Source: Burkholderiales bacterium JOSHI_001 (GTDB lineage: Bacteria > Pseudomonadota > Gammaproteobacteria > Burkholderiales > Burkholderiaceae_C). Taken from it: a stretch of 64,000 nt of DNA. The notes under the pieces are model-generated. The model did not search any database. It was not told the DNA's origin and saw only the letters and a program-made list of their open reading frames with translations. Location of the stretch: the NCBI GenBank assembly GCA_000244995.1, contig CM001438.1:1170921-1234920 (forward strand), in the 5' to 3' direction. The stretch's first letter is position 1. Each line of letters starts with the position of its first letter. Shown piece after piece: positions 8,389 through 16,321 of this stretch. The translations under genes and the position numbers were made by a program.

Positions 8389-8811
8389 TCAGGCCGGCAG
8401 TGCACCGGGGGCCGTGTCACCGGTTTCACCGGCAGCCAGGCGGGCGCAGTAGTGGATCAGCGCGTCGATCTCGCCGGACTTGTCGAACACCCGGTCGGCA
8501 CCCAGTTCCAGGCAGCGCTTGCGCATGTCGGTGGTGGCGTAGTTGCTCAGCACCACCAGCTTGGCGCCGCGCGGCAGCGCCACCGCCTTGCGCAGCACGC
8601 CCAGGCCCGAGCCGCCCTTCAGGAAAATGTCCACGATGACCAGGTCCACCGCCGCCTCCGGCGCTTCGCTGCGGCCCAGCCAGGCCAGCGCAGTGGTCTC
8701 GTCCTCCGCCGTGCCCACCACCTGCACAGGCACCAGTTCTTCCAGGGTGGCGATCAGGTTGTCCCTGATCACCGGGCTGTCTTCGACGATGAAGGTCTTG
8801 AGAACGGTCAT
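8389..8811 (-). CDS. Stand-alone response-regulator receiver protein (CheY-like)
   Basis: The 140-residue protein is a single receiver domain: acidic pocket Glu10-Asp11, phospho-acceptor Asp61 (LVIVDIFLKGGSG), the SNYAT switch region and Lys in RVFDKSGE. A short tail follows and there is no output domain. It converges on the NarL-type regulator gene, with 34 bases between the stops. The perfect TGTAGG dyad lies about 110 bases upstream of its start, so it may be a target of that system. Such lone receivers usually act as phosphate sinks or protein-binding switches. Confidence 0.85.
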   Translation of the reverse strand: MTVLKTFIVEDSPVIRDNLIATLEELVPVQVVGTAEDETTALAWLGRSEAPEAAVDLVIVDIFLKGGSGLGVLRKAVALPRGAKLVVLSNYATTDMRKRCLELGADRVFDKSGEIDALIHYCARLAAGETGDTAPGALPA

Positions 8812-8921
8812 GGCAGGCGCGCAGGCTGGAGGGGGCGCACCAGGGAGACGGACGCGCCAGCAATGGGCCCAAGGGTAGCCCAGGCGGAGCCGCTGCGCGG
8901 TCGGGCGGTGTCGCCGCGGCG

Positions 8922-8939
8922 TGTAGGCGCTGTCCTACA
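8922..8939. promoter_or_regulatory. Perfect 6+6+6 dyad TGTAGGCGCTGTCCTACA
   Basis: The arms TGTAGG and CCTACA are exact reverse complements around a 6-base spacer. The site lies about 110 bases upstream of the stand-alone receiver gene. Two weaker copies occur at 6269-6286 and 4708-4725, all within 4.3 kb and all upstream of small envelope or signalling genes. The symmetry and spacing suit a dimeric DNA-binding protein such as the adjacent NarL-type regulator. Confidence 0.55.
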
Positions 8940-8993
8940 AGAAGGGGAAGGGCCTGGGCCATCCCTTGGCCGGCCTGCGACCCTTGTCCCGTT

Positions 8994-9989
8994 TCAACCG
9001 CCCTTGGCCAGGCCCAGCCGGTCCACCGTGCGCTTCTCGGCCGCATAGGCCTCGCGCATGGCGCGGCCGTAGTCGTCGGGGCCCAGGTAGGCCAGGTCCT
9101 GGTCGTAGCGTTCCAGTTCGGCCAGGTGGGCGGGTTCGCTCATGGCGACGCGAAAGGCGTCGTGCAGGGCCTTCACCACCGCCGGCGGCACGCCCTTGGG
9201 GCCGGCCAGGCCGTAGGGCGACATGGCCACGATGCCGTGGCCCAGTTCCTTCAGCGTGGGCACCTGCGGCCAGCGCCGCGTGCGGTGCTCACCGAAGGTG
9301 ACCAGCAGGCGCAGCTTGCCACCGTCCACAAAGGGCGCAAAGCCATTGGAATTGACCCCGGCCATCACCTGGCCCGAGCTCACCGCGATCATCTGGTCGG
9401 CCGTGCCCTTGTAAGGCACGTGCACATAGCTGATGCCCTTGCGCTCGAACAGTTCGTCCATCACCAGGTGCGGGGTGGTGCCCACGCCGTTGGTGGAAAT
9501 GGTCAGCTGACCCGGGTTCGCCTTGGCGAAGGCAAACAGTTCGTCCAGGGTCTTGAAGGGGCTGCCCACGGGCACCACCACGCCAAAGGTCACGCCGCTG
9601 ATCTGGATGATGGGCGTGGTGTCGCGGATGGGGTCCCACAGCACCTTCTGCGTCCACGGCGCGCGGAACACCGGCTGCGGCATCTGGGCGATGGTGTAGC
9701 CGTCGGGCGCGGCCTGCTGCAGGATGGGCATCACCAACGTGCCGCCGGCGCCGCTGCGGTTTTCGATCACCACCTTCACGCCCAGCTGGCGCCCGGCCCC
9801 TTCCGCCAGCACGCGCATGGTCAGGTCGGTGGCACCACCGGCCGGCCAGGGCAGCCACAGCGTGATGGGCCGGGTGGGAAATCGTTCGTTCGCCTGGGCC
9901 AGGGACAGCCCGAAGGCCGGGCCCATGGCCAGGGAGGACAGCAGGCCGGTGACGCGGCGCCGGCCGGGGTTGTGCAGTTTCATTGCCAT
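8994..9989 (-). CDS. Bug/TctC-family periplasmic solute-binding protein
   Basis: The 331-residue protein has a signal peptide (GLLSSLAMGPAFGLSLAQA) followed by the Bug fold. Visible hallmarks are PTRPITLWLPWPAGGATD, VVIENRSGAGG, DGYTI, VPYKGTADQMIAVSSGQV and VPTLKELG. Bug proteins bind carboxylates, amino acids or other small anions, and betaproteobacteria hold many orphan copies. The start is ATG 9989 or ATG 9983; both overlap the upstream lipoprotein stop. It is the last gene of the long minus-strand train from the PQQ-associated transporter. No TctA/TctB membrane partner is present here. Confidence 0.9.
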   Translation of the reverse strand: MAMKLHNPGRRRVTGLLSSLAMGPAFGLSLAQANERFPTRPITLWLPWPAGGATDLTMRVLAEGAGRQLGVKVVIENRSGAGGTLVMPILQQAAPDGYTIAQMPQPVFRAPWTQKVLWDPIRDTTPIIQISGVTFGVVVPVGSPFKTLDELFAFAKANPGQLTISTNGVGTTPHLVMDELFERKGISYVHVPYKGTADQMIAVSSGQVMAGVNSNGFAPFVDGGKLRLLVTFGEHRTRRWPQVPTLKELGHGIVAMSPYGLAGPKGVPPAVVKALHDAFRVAMSEPAHLAELERYDQDLAYLGPDDYGRAMREAYAAEKRTVDRLGLAKGG

Positions 9990-10744
9990 GAGACCAGTTC
10001 CATCCGCAAGGTTCCGCCCACCAGGAAGGTGGACGACGCCGGTTCGCTGCGTTCCAGCTTCACCAGGCCCACGCCCTTGCAATACCACTCGGTGGTGGCC
10101 AGGGGCAGTTCCTTCCAACCCACCACGGGGTCGGCAAACAGCTTCATCACCGCCTGCCCGCGCACGCGCAGGCAATCGTCGAATTGTCCTGCACGGGTGG
10201 CCAGTTTCTGGCCCACCGCTTCAATGGTGTAGGTCATGGGCACCGGCGCATGGGTATGGCGGATCTCGGGCGGGAACTCATTGCGCCGGCGCAGCAGGTA
10301 GGCGGTGGTGCTGGCCTGCCACTGCGTGCCCACGGCCAGGGGCTCCTTCAGCACGTAGCGCGGCGCGGGGTCGGGCTGGGGTTCTTCCTGAACATCGCTC
10401 TTGCTGGCCACGCGGAAGATGCCCGTGCCGTCGGCGCGCAGCCAATAGTCCATGCCACTGGCGCTGCGGCGGCGCATGGCCGGGCCGCTGGCCAGCCTGT
10501 CTTCGCCCAGCGTGGACAGCTCCAGCGTTTCGCGCTCGGCGCTGTTGTTATCCCATTCGCTGGCCTGGTCATACACCCAGCGGTGGCCGGCTTCCAGCGG
10601 GAAGTAGCCAGTGGCCTGCAATGGCGAGTCGCATCCAGAGAGCGCTACCACCAGCCCAGCAACCGCCGCGGATCCGGCTGCGCCGGTCCGCCAGCGGTGC
10701 CCCCCCGGGGGGGAGGCGATGAAGTCGCATCGGGGGGGGATCAT
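9980..10744 (-). CDS. Lipoprotein of unknown function
   Basis: This 254-residue predicted lipoprotein has a hydrophobic stretch ending in LSGC (Cys38). The rest looks like a secreted beta-rich domain: YFPLEAGHRWVYD near the start, TYTIEAVGQKLATRAGQFDDCLRV in the middle, and EWYCKGVGLVKLERSE near the end. That arrangement is widespread in bacterial lipoproteins of unknown function. Both ends overlap neighbouring genes by ATGA-type junctions. The first 20 or so codons, unusually, consist of the G/C-rich palindromic element at 10694-10742, giving an N-terminus rich in Pro, Gly and Arg before the signal. No ATG further in would leave a full signal peptide. Confidence 0.65.
   Translation of the reverse strand: MIPPRCDFIASPPGGHRWRTGAAGSAAVAGLVVALSGCDSPLQATGYFPLEAGHRWVYDQASEWDNNSAERETLELSTLGEDRLASGPAMRRRSASGMDYWLRADGTGIFRVASKSDVQEEPQPDPAPRYVLKEPLAVGTQWQASTTAYLLRRRNEFPPEIRHTHAPVPMTYTIEAVGQKLATRAGQFDDCLRVRGQAVMKLFADPVVGWKELPLATTEWYCKGVGLVKLERSEPASSTFLVGGTLRMELVSWQ
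10694..10742. repeat. G/C-tract palindromic element (copy A)
   Basis: A run of seven C and seven G is followed by AGGCGATGAAGTCGCATC and eight G. On the minus strand it starts within the stop codon of the 164-residue protein gene and reads C-tract, CGATGCGACTTCATCGCC, C-tract, G-tract. It resembles the element at 31013-31072, which also directly follows a minus-strand stop. Comparable C-tract/CG-hairpin/G-tract sequences are common between genes in Burkholderiales. Here the element doubles as the start of a reading frame. Confidence 0.5.
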
Positions 10745-11235
10745 TTTTCCGGCAACTGCGGCGCGGGCAGGTCGCGGATCTTCACCTCCTGCTCGTCGCT
10801 GCCCGGGCGCAGCCAGGAGATGCCCTTCTTGCCCGCCTTGGGCTCGGCCGTGCCCATCTGGGAAATGCCCTGGCGCGCCTTCTTCATGCCTTCGTTCAGC
10901 AGGGCGTGCAGGTCCTTGGTGTAGGGCAGGCGGTGCGCGCGCGGCTGGCCCACGGGCTTGCCGTCGGCGATGCCGTTCACCCACACGGTGAGCGCGCCCG
11001 GGTTCTTCGCGGTGGGCTCCTCGATCACCACCGCCAGCAGCGAAAAACGCGGCGGCAGCGCGTCGGCGGTGGGCCAGCCCGACAGGTTGTGCGCGGCGTC
11101 GTCGGCATAGAAGTAGAAGGCCGTCACGCCCAGCACCAGCAGGCCCTTCAGCCAAGCTGGCCAGCGCGACCACAGCAGCGCCAGCGCGCACAGCAGCGCC
11201 AGCACGGCGCAGGAAAGGGTCAGGGCCAGGGTCAT
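10741..11235 (-). CDS. Small membrane protein of unknown function in the ExbB/ExbD-like operon
   Basis: The 164-residue protein has two hydrophobic helices near the N-terminus (about 3-22 and 28-42) and then a soluble domain of about 120 residues. That domain has a beta-rich stretch (FSLLAVVIEEPTAKNPGALTVWVNGIADGKP) and a basic segment (RAHRLPYTKDLHALLNEGMKKARQG). I do not recognise a family. The start overlaps the ExbD-like gene by ATGA and the end overlaps the lipoprotein gene, so it is locked into the operon. The gene order suggests a partner of the ExbB/ExbD-like pair. Confidence 0.7.
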   Translation of the reverse strand: MTLALTLSCAVLALLCALALLWSRWPAWLKGLLVLGVTAFYFYADDAAHNLSGWPTADALPPRFSLLAVVIEEPTAKNPGALTVWVNGIADGKPVGQPRAHRLPYTKDLHALLNEGMKKARQGISQMGTAEPKAGKKGISWLRPGSDEQEVKIRDLPAPQLPEK

Positions 11236-11843
11236 GCTCTTTGCACCAGGGTCTTAGGCAATGTGTTCACGCCGGTAACGCTGCCGTCGGGCAGCACGGT
11301 GAAGCGCACCGCGGTGGCTTCGTCGCCCTTGCGCGCCACCTTCACCTGGCCGTAGTACACGACCTCGGCGCGCGGGTTGACCTTCACCACCGAGACGGTC
11401 ACCTCCACCGGCTTGCCGTCCTTGCTGTCGTAGTAGTGGGCGTTGACGGTGTACTCGCCGGGGGCGATGCCGCGCAGCGTCACCACCTCCTGGTTCAGCG
11501 GGTTCACGATGGCCTTGCCGTCGATCACGATGGTGTCGTTGGTCAGGCCGCGGTCGTCGCGGTCCAGGTGCATCAGCCCGGCCTCGCGGGCACGGAACCA
11601 CAGCAGGTTGCCGCCCGGGTCCTGCACCCAGGTGTCGATGTCGTTGGGGTTGTTGTCGGGCCAGGACACCGTGATGATGAATTCGGCCTTGGCCGGGATG
11701 TCGCCGGTCTTCAGCGCCTTGGGGTTCATGGCCAGCAGGGCCACGATGAAGCAGAAGACGAAGGCGATCAACATGTTGAACAACATGTCGTAGAACGGGT
11801 CCACCTCGGCTTCGCGGGCGTGGCGGCTGCGGCGGCTGGCCAT
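11232..11843 (-). CDS. ExbD/TolR-like membrane-anchored protein with a DUF2135-like domain
   Basis: A 203-residue protein with an N-terminal cytoplasmic segment, one membrane helix (DPFYDMLFNMLIAFVFCFIVALLAM, about 15-39) in the position and style of ExbD/TolR/MotB stators, and a periplasmic domain. The aspartate at the helix start fits the proton-carrying residue of that family. The outer domain reads WPDNNPNDIDTWVQDPGG...HLDRDDRG, which resembles the DUF2135/YfaP beta-sandwich rather than the normal ExbD domain. It begins 4 bases after the MotA/TolQ/ExbB-like gene, the usual order for such a pair. The stator role is inferred from topology and neighbour. Confidence 0.7.
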   Translation of the reverse strand: MASRRSRHAREAEVDPFYDMLFNMLIAFVFCFIVALLAMNPKALKTGDIPAKAEFIITVSWPDNNPNDIDTWVQDPGGNLLWFRAREAGLMHLDRDDRGLTNDTIVIDGKAIVNPLNQEVVTLRGIAPGEYTVNAHYYDSKDGKPVEVTVSVVKVNPRAEVVYYGQVKVARKGDEATAVRFTVLPDGSVTGVNTLPKTLVQRA

Positions 11844-11847
11844 GGCG

Positions 11848-12516
11848 TCAGCCCTGCCCGTGCGTGATGGTCAGGCCGGCGCGCTGGGTGTCAGCGACCA
11901 AGGCGTCGGCATAGCGGTCCAGGCGCGTCAGCTGCAGACCCAGCAGGATGTTGCCCACCAGGCCCACCATGGTGGTCAGCAGGGCAATGCCCAGGCCGGC
12001 GGTCAGGCTCTTCAGCAGGTCTTGCGACTGCGACGCGTCGAAGCTCTGGATGTTGCCGATCTGCAGCGCCAGCACCGAAAAGCCGATCACCTTGCCCAGC
12101 AGGCCCAGCTTCAACTGGATGCCGTTCACCCACCAGGCGGTGGCGTGCGGGCCGTGGCTGTGCTCCAGCAGCAGGTCCAGCGGCGCGGCTTCATCACGTG
12201 GGCGCAGCGCCAGCGCGGCCAGGTAGTCGCTGGCCCAGCCTTCGTTGCGGGCGCCGCCGCGCGCGGCTTCCAGCAGCCGGCGCTGGGCCTGCAGTTCACG
12301 CGCGCGGGCGCCGCACCACAGCGTGCTGGCGGCGAAGACGGTGATGATGACCAGGGTCAGCCCGGTGGGGTCGGACGTGAGCAACAGCGCCCACACCCCG
12401 CGCAGGCCCAGCAGCCAGCTGCCGAAGGCCAGCAGGCCGCCGAGTGCCAGCCACTCGAACCACACCGGTTCGATGTCGCGCCGCGCGTGCACGGCCGAGG
12501 GCGCTGCGGCCTGCAT
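11848..12516 (-). CDS. MotA/TolQ/ExbB-family proton-channel-like protein
   Basis: The 222-residue protein has two N-terminal hydrophobic helices (about 20-40 and 52-68), a cytoplasmic loop, then a long pair of helices containing GLLGKVIGFSVLALQIG and SLTAGLGIALLTTMVGLVGNILLGLQL. The latter matches the conserved TolQ/ExbB segment (GLGLAxxTTxxGLxVAIPA-like). These proteins form the pentameric channel that uses the proton-motive force with an ExbD/TolR/MotB partner. The ATG overlaps the TGA of the upstream ABC permease by one base (TGATG). So this channel pair is co-translated with the PQQ-associated transporter, which I have not seen described. Confidence 0.75.
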   Translation of the reverse strand: MQAAAPSAVHARRDIEPVWFEWLALGGLLAFGSWLLGLRGVWALLLTSDPTGLTLVIITVFAASTLWCGARARELQAQRRLLEAARGGARNEGWASDYLAALALRPRDEAAPLDLLLEHSHGPHATAWWVNGIQLKLGLLGKVIGFSVLALQIGNIQSFDASQSQDLLKSLTAGLGIALLTTMVGLVGNILLGLQLTRLDRYADALVADTQRAGLTITHGQG

Positions 12517-13343
12517 CACGCCGGGCCCCCGGGGCCGCGCTTGGTCAGCGCGCCGAAGCCGCGCTGCGGGTCGTAGCCCCAGGCCGCGAGCGCAAAGCAC
12601 AGTGCCAGCATGCCCAGCACCACATAGGGCGACAGGCCGGGGTCCTTGCCATACAGCGCGAAACGCATCCATTCCACGGCATGGGTGAAGGGGTTGAAGC
12701 GGGCGATCTGGAACACCCAGTTCGCACCCGATTCCTCCAGCTTCCACAGCGGGTACAGCGCGGTGGACATGAAGTACATCGGGAAGATGACGAAGTTCAT
12801 CGTGCCGGCGAAGTTTTCCAGCTGCTTCACGTGCACGGAGAGCAGCAGGCCCAGCGCACCCAGCATCAGCGCACTGCACACCGCGGCCAGCACCAGGTGC
12901 GGGGTGTGGGCGCCGAACAGCGGTAATTCGGTGCCCAGCAGCCAGGCCACCGCCACGAAGGCCGCAGCCTGCGCCAGCGACAGCACCGCGGTGGCCATCA
13001 ACTTGGAGAACAGGATCCACCAACGCGGCAGCGGCGCGGTGAGCAGCAGGCGCATCAGGCCCATCTCGCGGTCGTACACCATGGCCAGGCTGCTTTGCAT
13101 GCCATTGAACAGCAGCACCATGCCCACCAGGCCGGGGGCGATGTAGACGTCGTAGGGGATGTAGGTGTCGTAGGGCTCGACGATGGCCACGCCGAACACA
13201 TTGCGAAAGCCCGCCGCGAACACCGCCAGCCACAGCAGCGGGCGCACCAGCGCGCTGACCAGGCGGCCGTACTGGCGCGCGAACTTCATCAGCTCGCGCT
13301 CGACGATGGCCCACAGGGCCTGGAGGGCGTGACCGGGGTTCAT
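12516..13343 (-). CDS. ABC-2 type permease of the PQQ-associated transporter
   Basis: The 275-residue permease has six predicted helices and the ABC-2 features VYDREMGLMRLLLTAPLPRWWILFSKL and MNFVIFPMYFMSTALYPLWKL. It matches the family found beside PQQ-dependent alcohol dehydrogenases (the PedC-type permease). Its ATG overlaps the binding-protein stop by four bases, and its stop overlaps the ExbB-like ATG. With the ATPase, beta-propeller and binding protein it forms the accessory ABC system thought to support quinoprotein alcohol oxidation. The transported compound and even the direction are not established. Confidence 0.88.
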   Translation of the reverse strand: MNPGHALQALWAIVERELMKFARQYGRLVSALVRPLLWLAVFAAGFRNVFGVAIVEPYDTYIPYDVYIAPGLVGMVLLFNGMQSSLAMVYDREMGLMRLLLTAPLPRWWILFSKLMATAVLSLAQAAAFVAVAWLLGTELPLFGAHTPHLVLAAVCSALMLGALGLLLSVHVKQLENFAGTMNFVIFPMYFMSTALYPLWKLEESGANWVFQIARFNPFTHAVEWMRFALYGKDPGLSPYVVLGMLALCFALAAWGYDPQRGFGALTKRGPGGPA

Positions 13344-14491
13344 CGTTTGCAGAGCTTTTCGGGCGCGTCCGAGCCCAGCGTGTCCAGCTTGTCCTTGGGG
13401 TGCAGCATGCCGTCCACCGGTGCGGTGCCGATCACGCCGGTGCCGTCGGTCAGCAGCATGGGCTGGCGCAACTGGCCATCCCAGGGGCGAAAGCTCATCA
13501 CCGTGCCCTTGGAGCCGTCGATCTCCTGTTCGGTCAAGGCCTTCACGAAAGCCGCGGCCGGGCCCTTGGGGGCGGCCGCGGCCGCCGTGGCCAGCGCCTT
13601 GCCGGCCATCCAGGCGGTCCAGTCGCGGTCGGTCATGGGCCGGTTGGCGGCCTTGGCGAAGCGGCGGCTGACCTGGGGCGCGCCGAAGCGTTCGAACTGC
13701 GCGTGCCAGCCCAGCGCCGCGAGGCCGCCGTCGCCCACCACCGGGCGCGCCAGCACGGTGCGGTAGGGCAGGCTGCGGGCGAATTCGCCGTCGCTGTCCA
13801 CCACCCACACCGCGTCGTAGCTGCCTTGGGTCAGCAGCAGCGGGTTGGCCAGGTCGCGCTCGCGCGGGTCGGCGCTCAGTTTGAAGGGCTTGCTGGCCAC
13901 GACTTTCAGGCCATAGCGCTTGATGGCCGCCTGGGCCACCGCGGCGCGTTCGGCGTCGGCCGGCTGCGGGCCCACCAGCAGCAGCACCTGGGCCCATTTG
14001 CGCGCCACCAGCCACTGGCCGATGGCGTCGGCGCGCATGCGTTCGCTGGGCAGCAGGTGCAGCAGGCGCGCCCGGCAGTCCGTCCCGCGCAGGCGGTCGG
14101 CGGCTTCGCCGATGTTCAGCACCGGCACTTTCACCGCGTCGGTGGCGGCCAGCAGCCAGTCGGCCGGCAGGTCGGCCACCAGGGCGGCGGCGCCGGCCTT
14201 CTCGGCCTTGGCGGCGGCGTCCTTGGCCGCGGCGGCCGACGCCACCGGCACCACGTCCACCTTCAGGCTGCTGCCGGCGGCGTCGAGTTCCAGCGCGGTT
14301 TCTTTCACTGCCACGTCCAGGCCATCGGCGGCGGGGCCGGTGGGGTGGCCGAAGTAGGCGCGCTCGACGCGGTTGCGCGCCAGGCGCGGGTCGTCTTCGC
14401 GCACCAGCAGCGTGGCCTTGTAGGGCAAGGCCTGGGCGGCCGTGGCCAACAGCAGGGCCGCGGCAACCCCAAGACGAAGGGGCTGGGTCAT
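13340..14491 (-). CDS. PQQ-system ABC transporter substrate-binding protein
   Basis: The 383-residue periplasmic protein has a cleavable signal (LGVAAALLLATAAQALP) and a branched-chain-amino-acid-type binding fold in two lobes. Its C-terminal stretch, VMSFRPWDGQLRQPMLLTDGTGVIGTAPVDGMLHPKDKLDTLG split around the hinge, is characteristic of the binding-protein family seen only next to PQQ-dependent alcohol dehydrogenases. It overlaps both neighbours by ATGA. In other species this family travels with the beta-propeller, ATPase and permease found here, so the assignment is mutually supported. Confidence 0.88.
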   Translation of the reverse strand: MTQPLRLGVAAALLLATAAQALPYKATLLVREDDPRLARNRVERAYFGHPTGPAADGLDVAVKETALELDAAGSSLKVDVVPVASAAAAKDAAAKAEKAGAAALVADLPADWLLAATDAVKVPVLNIGEAADRLRGTDCRARLLHLLPSERMRADAIGQWLVARKWAQVLLLVGPQPADAERAAVAQAAIKRYGLKVVASKPFKLSADPRERDLANPLLLTQGSYDAVWVVDSDGEFARSLPYRTVLARPVVGDGGLAALGWHAQFERFGAPQVSRRFAKAANRPMTDRDWTAWMAGKALATAAAAAPKGPAAAFVKALTEQEIDGSKGTVMSFRPWDGQLRQPMLLTDGTGVIGTAPVDGMLHPKDKLDTLGSDAPEKLCKR

Positions 14492-15453
14492 TCGACGATC
14501 AGGGTCATGTAGGGCACGCGGCCCACGGCCACGCTCTTCAGCGCCTTGGCGTTGGCCACGTCGACGAAGGTGATGTCGTCCGACAGCCCGTTGGTGACCA
14601 CCAGCCGGTCTTCGGCCTTGTTCAGTGCCACGTTCCAGGCCCGCTTGCCCACCAGCACCAGCTTGTCCACCTTGCGCGTGGCCACATCGACGAAGGCCAC
14701 ATGGTTGGCGTTGCCCAGGGCCACGAAGGCGCGCTTGCCGTCCTTGCCCATCGTGATGCCCACCGGCGTGATGTCGGACGCGCGCGCGCCTTTCACCTCG
14801 AACTTCAGGGTACCGATCTCGCTGTAGTCCTTGGTGGACAGCACGGTGACCGACGAACCCAGTTCATTGGTCACCCACAGCTGCGCGCCGTCGGGCGTGA
14901 GCGCCATGCGGCGCGGACGCTTGCCCACCTTCACGTTCATCAGCACCTTGCCGCTGGCGGTGTCGATCACGTGCACCAGGCTGGCCACTTCCGACGTCAC
15001 CCACACGGTCTTGCCGTCGGGCGCCACCTTCACGCCTTCGGGCTCCTTGCCCACCGCAATGTTCTTCAGCACCTTGCCGGTGGTGAAGTCGACGAAGGAC
15101 AGTGCGCCTTCGTCTTCATTGGACACATATACCGTCTTGCCATCGGGCGACAGGTCGAAGGCTTCGGGCTCTTCGCCCAGCGGCAGCCTTCGCACCGACT
15201 TCTGGGTCGCCAGGTCGATGATGTCGGCCGCGTTGCTGTCGGTGCAGGCCACCATCAGCTGTTTGCCGTCGGGCGTGAGTTGCAGGTGGCGCGCTCGCTT
15301 GCAGGTGGGCATGGTGCCAGTGATGGCCATGGTCTTCATGTCCACCAGGGTCAGGGCGTTGTCCTTTTCGCTGGACACATAGGCCACGCCCTGGGCCTGG
15401 GCGGTGGTGGCGGCCAGGCCCAGCAGGGCGGCGGCCATCGTGCTTGCACGCAT
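14488..15453 (-). CDS. PQQ-catabolism-associated beta-propeller protein (YVTN family)
   Basis: The 321-residue secreted protein has a signal peptide (MAAALLGLAATTAQAQG) and about seven 42-residue YVTN/NHL-like blades. Recurring units are LTPDGKQLMVACTDS, LSPDGKTVYVSNEDEG, VAPDGKTVWVTSEVAS and LTPDGAQLWVTNELGS. It belongs to the beta-propellers found in PQQ-dependent alcohol oxidation clusters; the propeller is thought to act in the periplasm with the ABC proteins. A strong ribosome site (AAGGAGAC) 7 bases before ATG 15453 and a 45-base gap to the ATPase gene mark a fresh translation start. Confidence 0.9.
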   Translation of the reverse strand: MRASTMAAALLGLAATTAQAQGVAYVSSEKDNALTLVDMKTMAITGTMPTCKRARHLQLTPDGKQLMVACTDSNAADIIDLATQKSVRRLPLGEEPEAFDLSPDGKTVYVSNEDEGALSFVDFTTGKVLKNIAVGKEPEGVKVAPDGKTVWVTSEVASLVHVIDTASGKVLMNVKVGKRPRRMALTPDGAQLWVTNELGSSVTVLSTKDYSEIGTLKFEVKGARASDITPVGITMGKDGKRAFVALGNANHVAFVDVATRKVDKLVLVGKRAWNVALNKAEDRLVVTNGLSDDITFVDVANAKALKSVAVGRVPYMTLIVE

Positions 15454-15498
15454 TGCTCTTGTCTCCTTGTCTTGGGGCTGCCGCGGCGTGCGCCGTCG

Positions 15499-16230
15499 TC
15501 AGCTGGTGGAACGGATGAAGGCTTCTTCGAGCGTGTGGCCACCCAGCGTGGTGGTCACTTCGGTGGGCGACCCTTCGGCCAGCAACTTGCCTTTGTGCAG
15601 CACCAGCACCTGGTCGGCCTGTTCGGCTTCTTCGACCAGGTGGGTGGCCCAGAGCACGCTGCTTTGGCGCGCCGCCACGTCAGCGCGGATGGTGGCCAGC
15701 AGGTCGCGCCGGCTCTTGGGGTCCAGGCCCACGGTGGGTTCGTCCATCAACAGCAAGGCCGGTTGGTGCAGCAGGGCGCGCACAAGTTCCACCTTGCGGC
15801 GGTTGCCACCCGACAGTTCGCGCACCGCGCGGCCCAGGTCATTGGTGATGCCGGCCGCGGCGGCGCCCGCGGCGATGCGTTCGGCTGCCAGCTTGCGCGG
15901 CAGGCCGTGCAGGTCGGCGTGGAACTGCAGGTTGCGCGCGACCGACAGGTCCAGGTCCAGCGACATCTGCTGGAACACCACACCGATGTGCCGAAGGGCC
16001 TGCACGGCCTGGGTGCGCAGCGACAGCCCGGCCACCAGGGCCTGGCCCTCGTCGGCCACGAACAGGCCCGACAGCACCTGGAACAGCGTGCTCTTGCCCG
16101 CGCCGTTGGGACCCAGCAGGGCGGTGAAGCGGCCTCGCGGCAAGGTGCAGCTCAGGCCCGCCACCGCCACGCGTTCGCCGTAACGTTTGACCAGGCCTTG
16201 CAACGCCAGTGCGGGGGCTTCGGGGTTCAT
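15499..16230 (-). CDS. ATP-binding protein of the PQQ-associated ABC transporter
   Basis: The 243-residue ATPase has Walker A GPNGAGKS near 40-47, Q-loop VFQQMSLD, signature LSGGNRRKVELVRAL, Walker B LLLMDEPTVGLD and the H-loop in WATHLVEE. The distinctive VVFQQMSLDLDLSVARNLQFHADLHGL matches the ATPase family that accompanies PQQ-dependent alcohol dehydrogenases. It lies in the same direction as, and 45 bases before, the propeller gene, and 91 bases after the PqqB-like gene. Confidence 0.9.
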   Translation of the reverse strand: MNPEAPALALQGLVKRYGERVAVAGLSCTLPRGRFTALLGPNGAGKSTLFQVLSGLFVADEGQALVAGLSLRTQAVQALRHIGVVFQQMSLDLDLSVARNLQFHADLHGLPRKLAAERIAAGAAAAGITNDLGRAVRELSGGNRRKVELVRALLHQPALLLMDEPTVGLDPKSRRDLLATIRADVAARQSSVLWATHLVEEAEQADQVLVLHKGKLLAEGSPTEVTTTLGGHTLEEAFIRSTS

Positions 16231-16321
16231 CGGCACGAGCGTACCCCAGCAGCAGGCGCCACATGGACGCTGGGGCTCGGGTGTTTCACCCGGGTGGCGG
16301 TGGCTGTGCCGCGGCGCGGCC

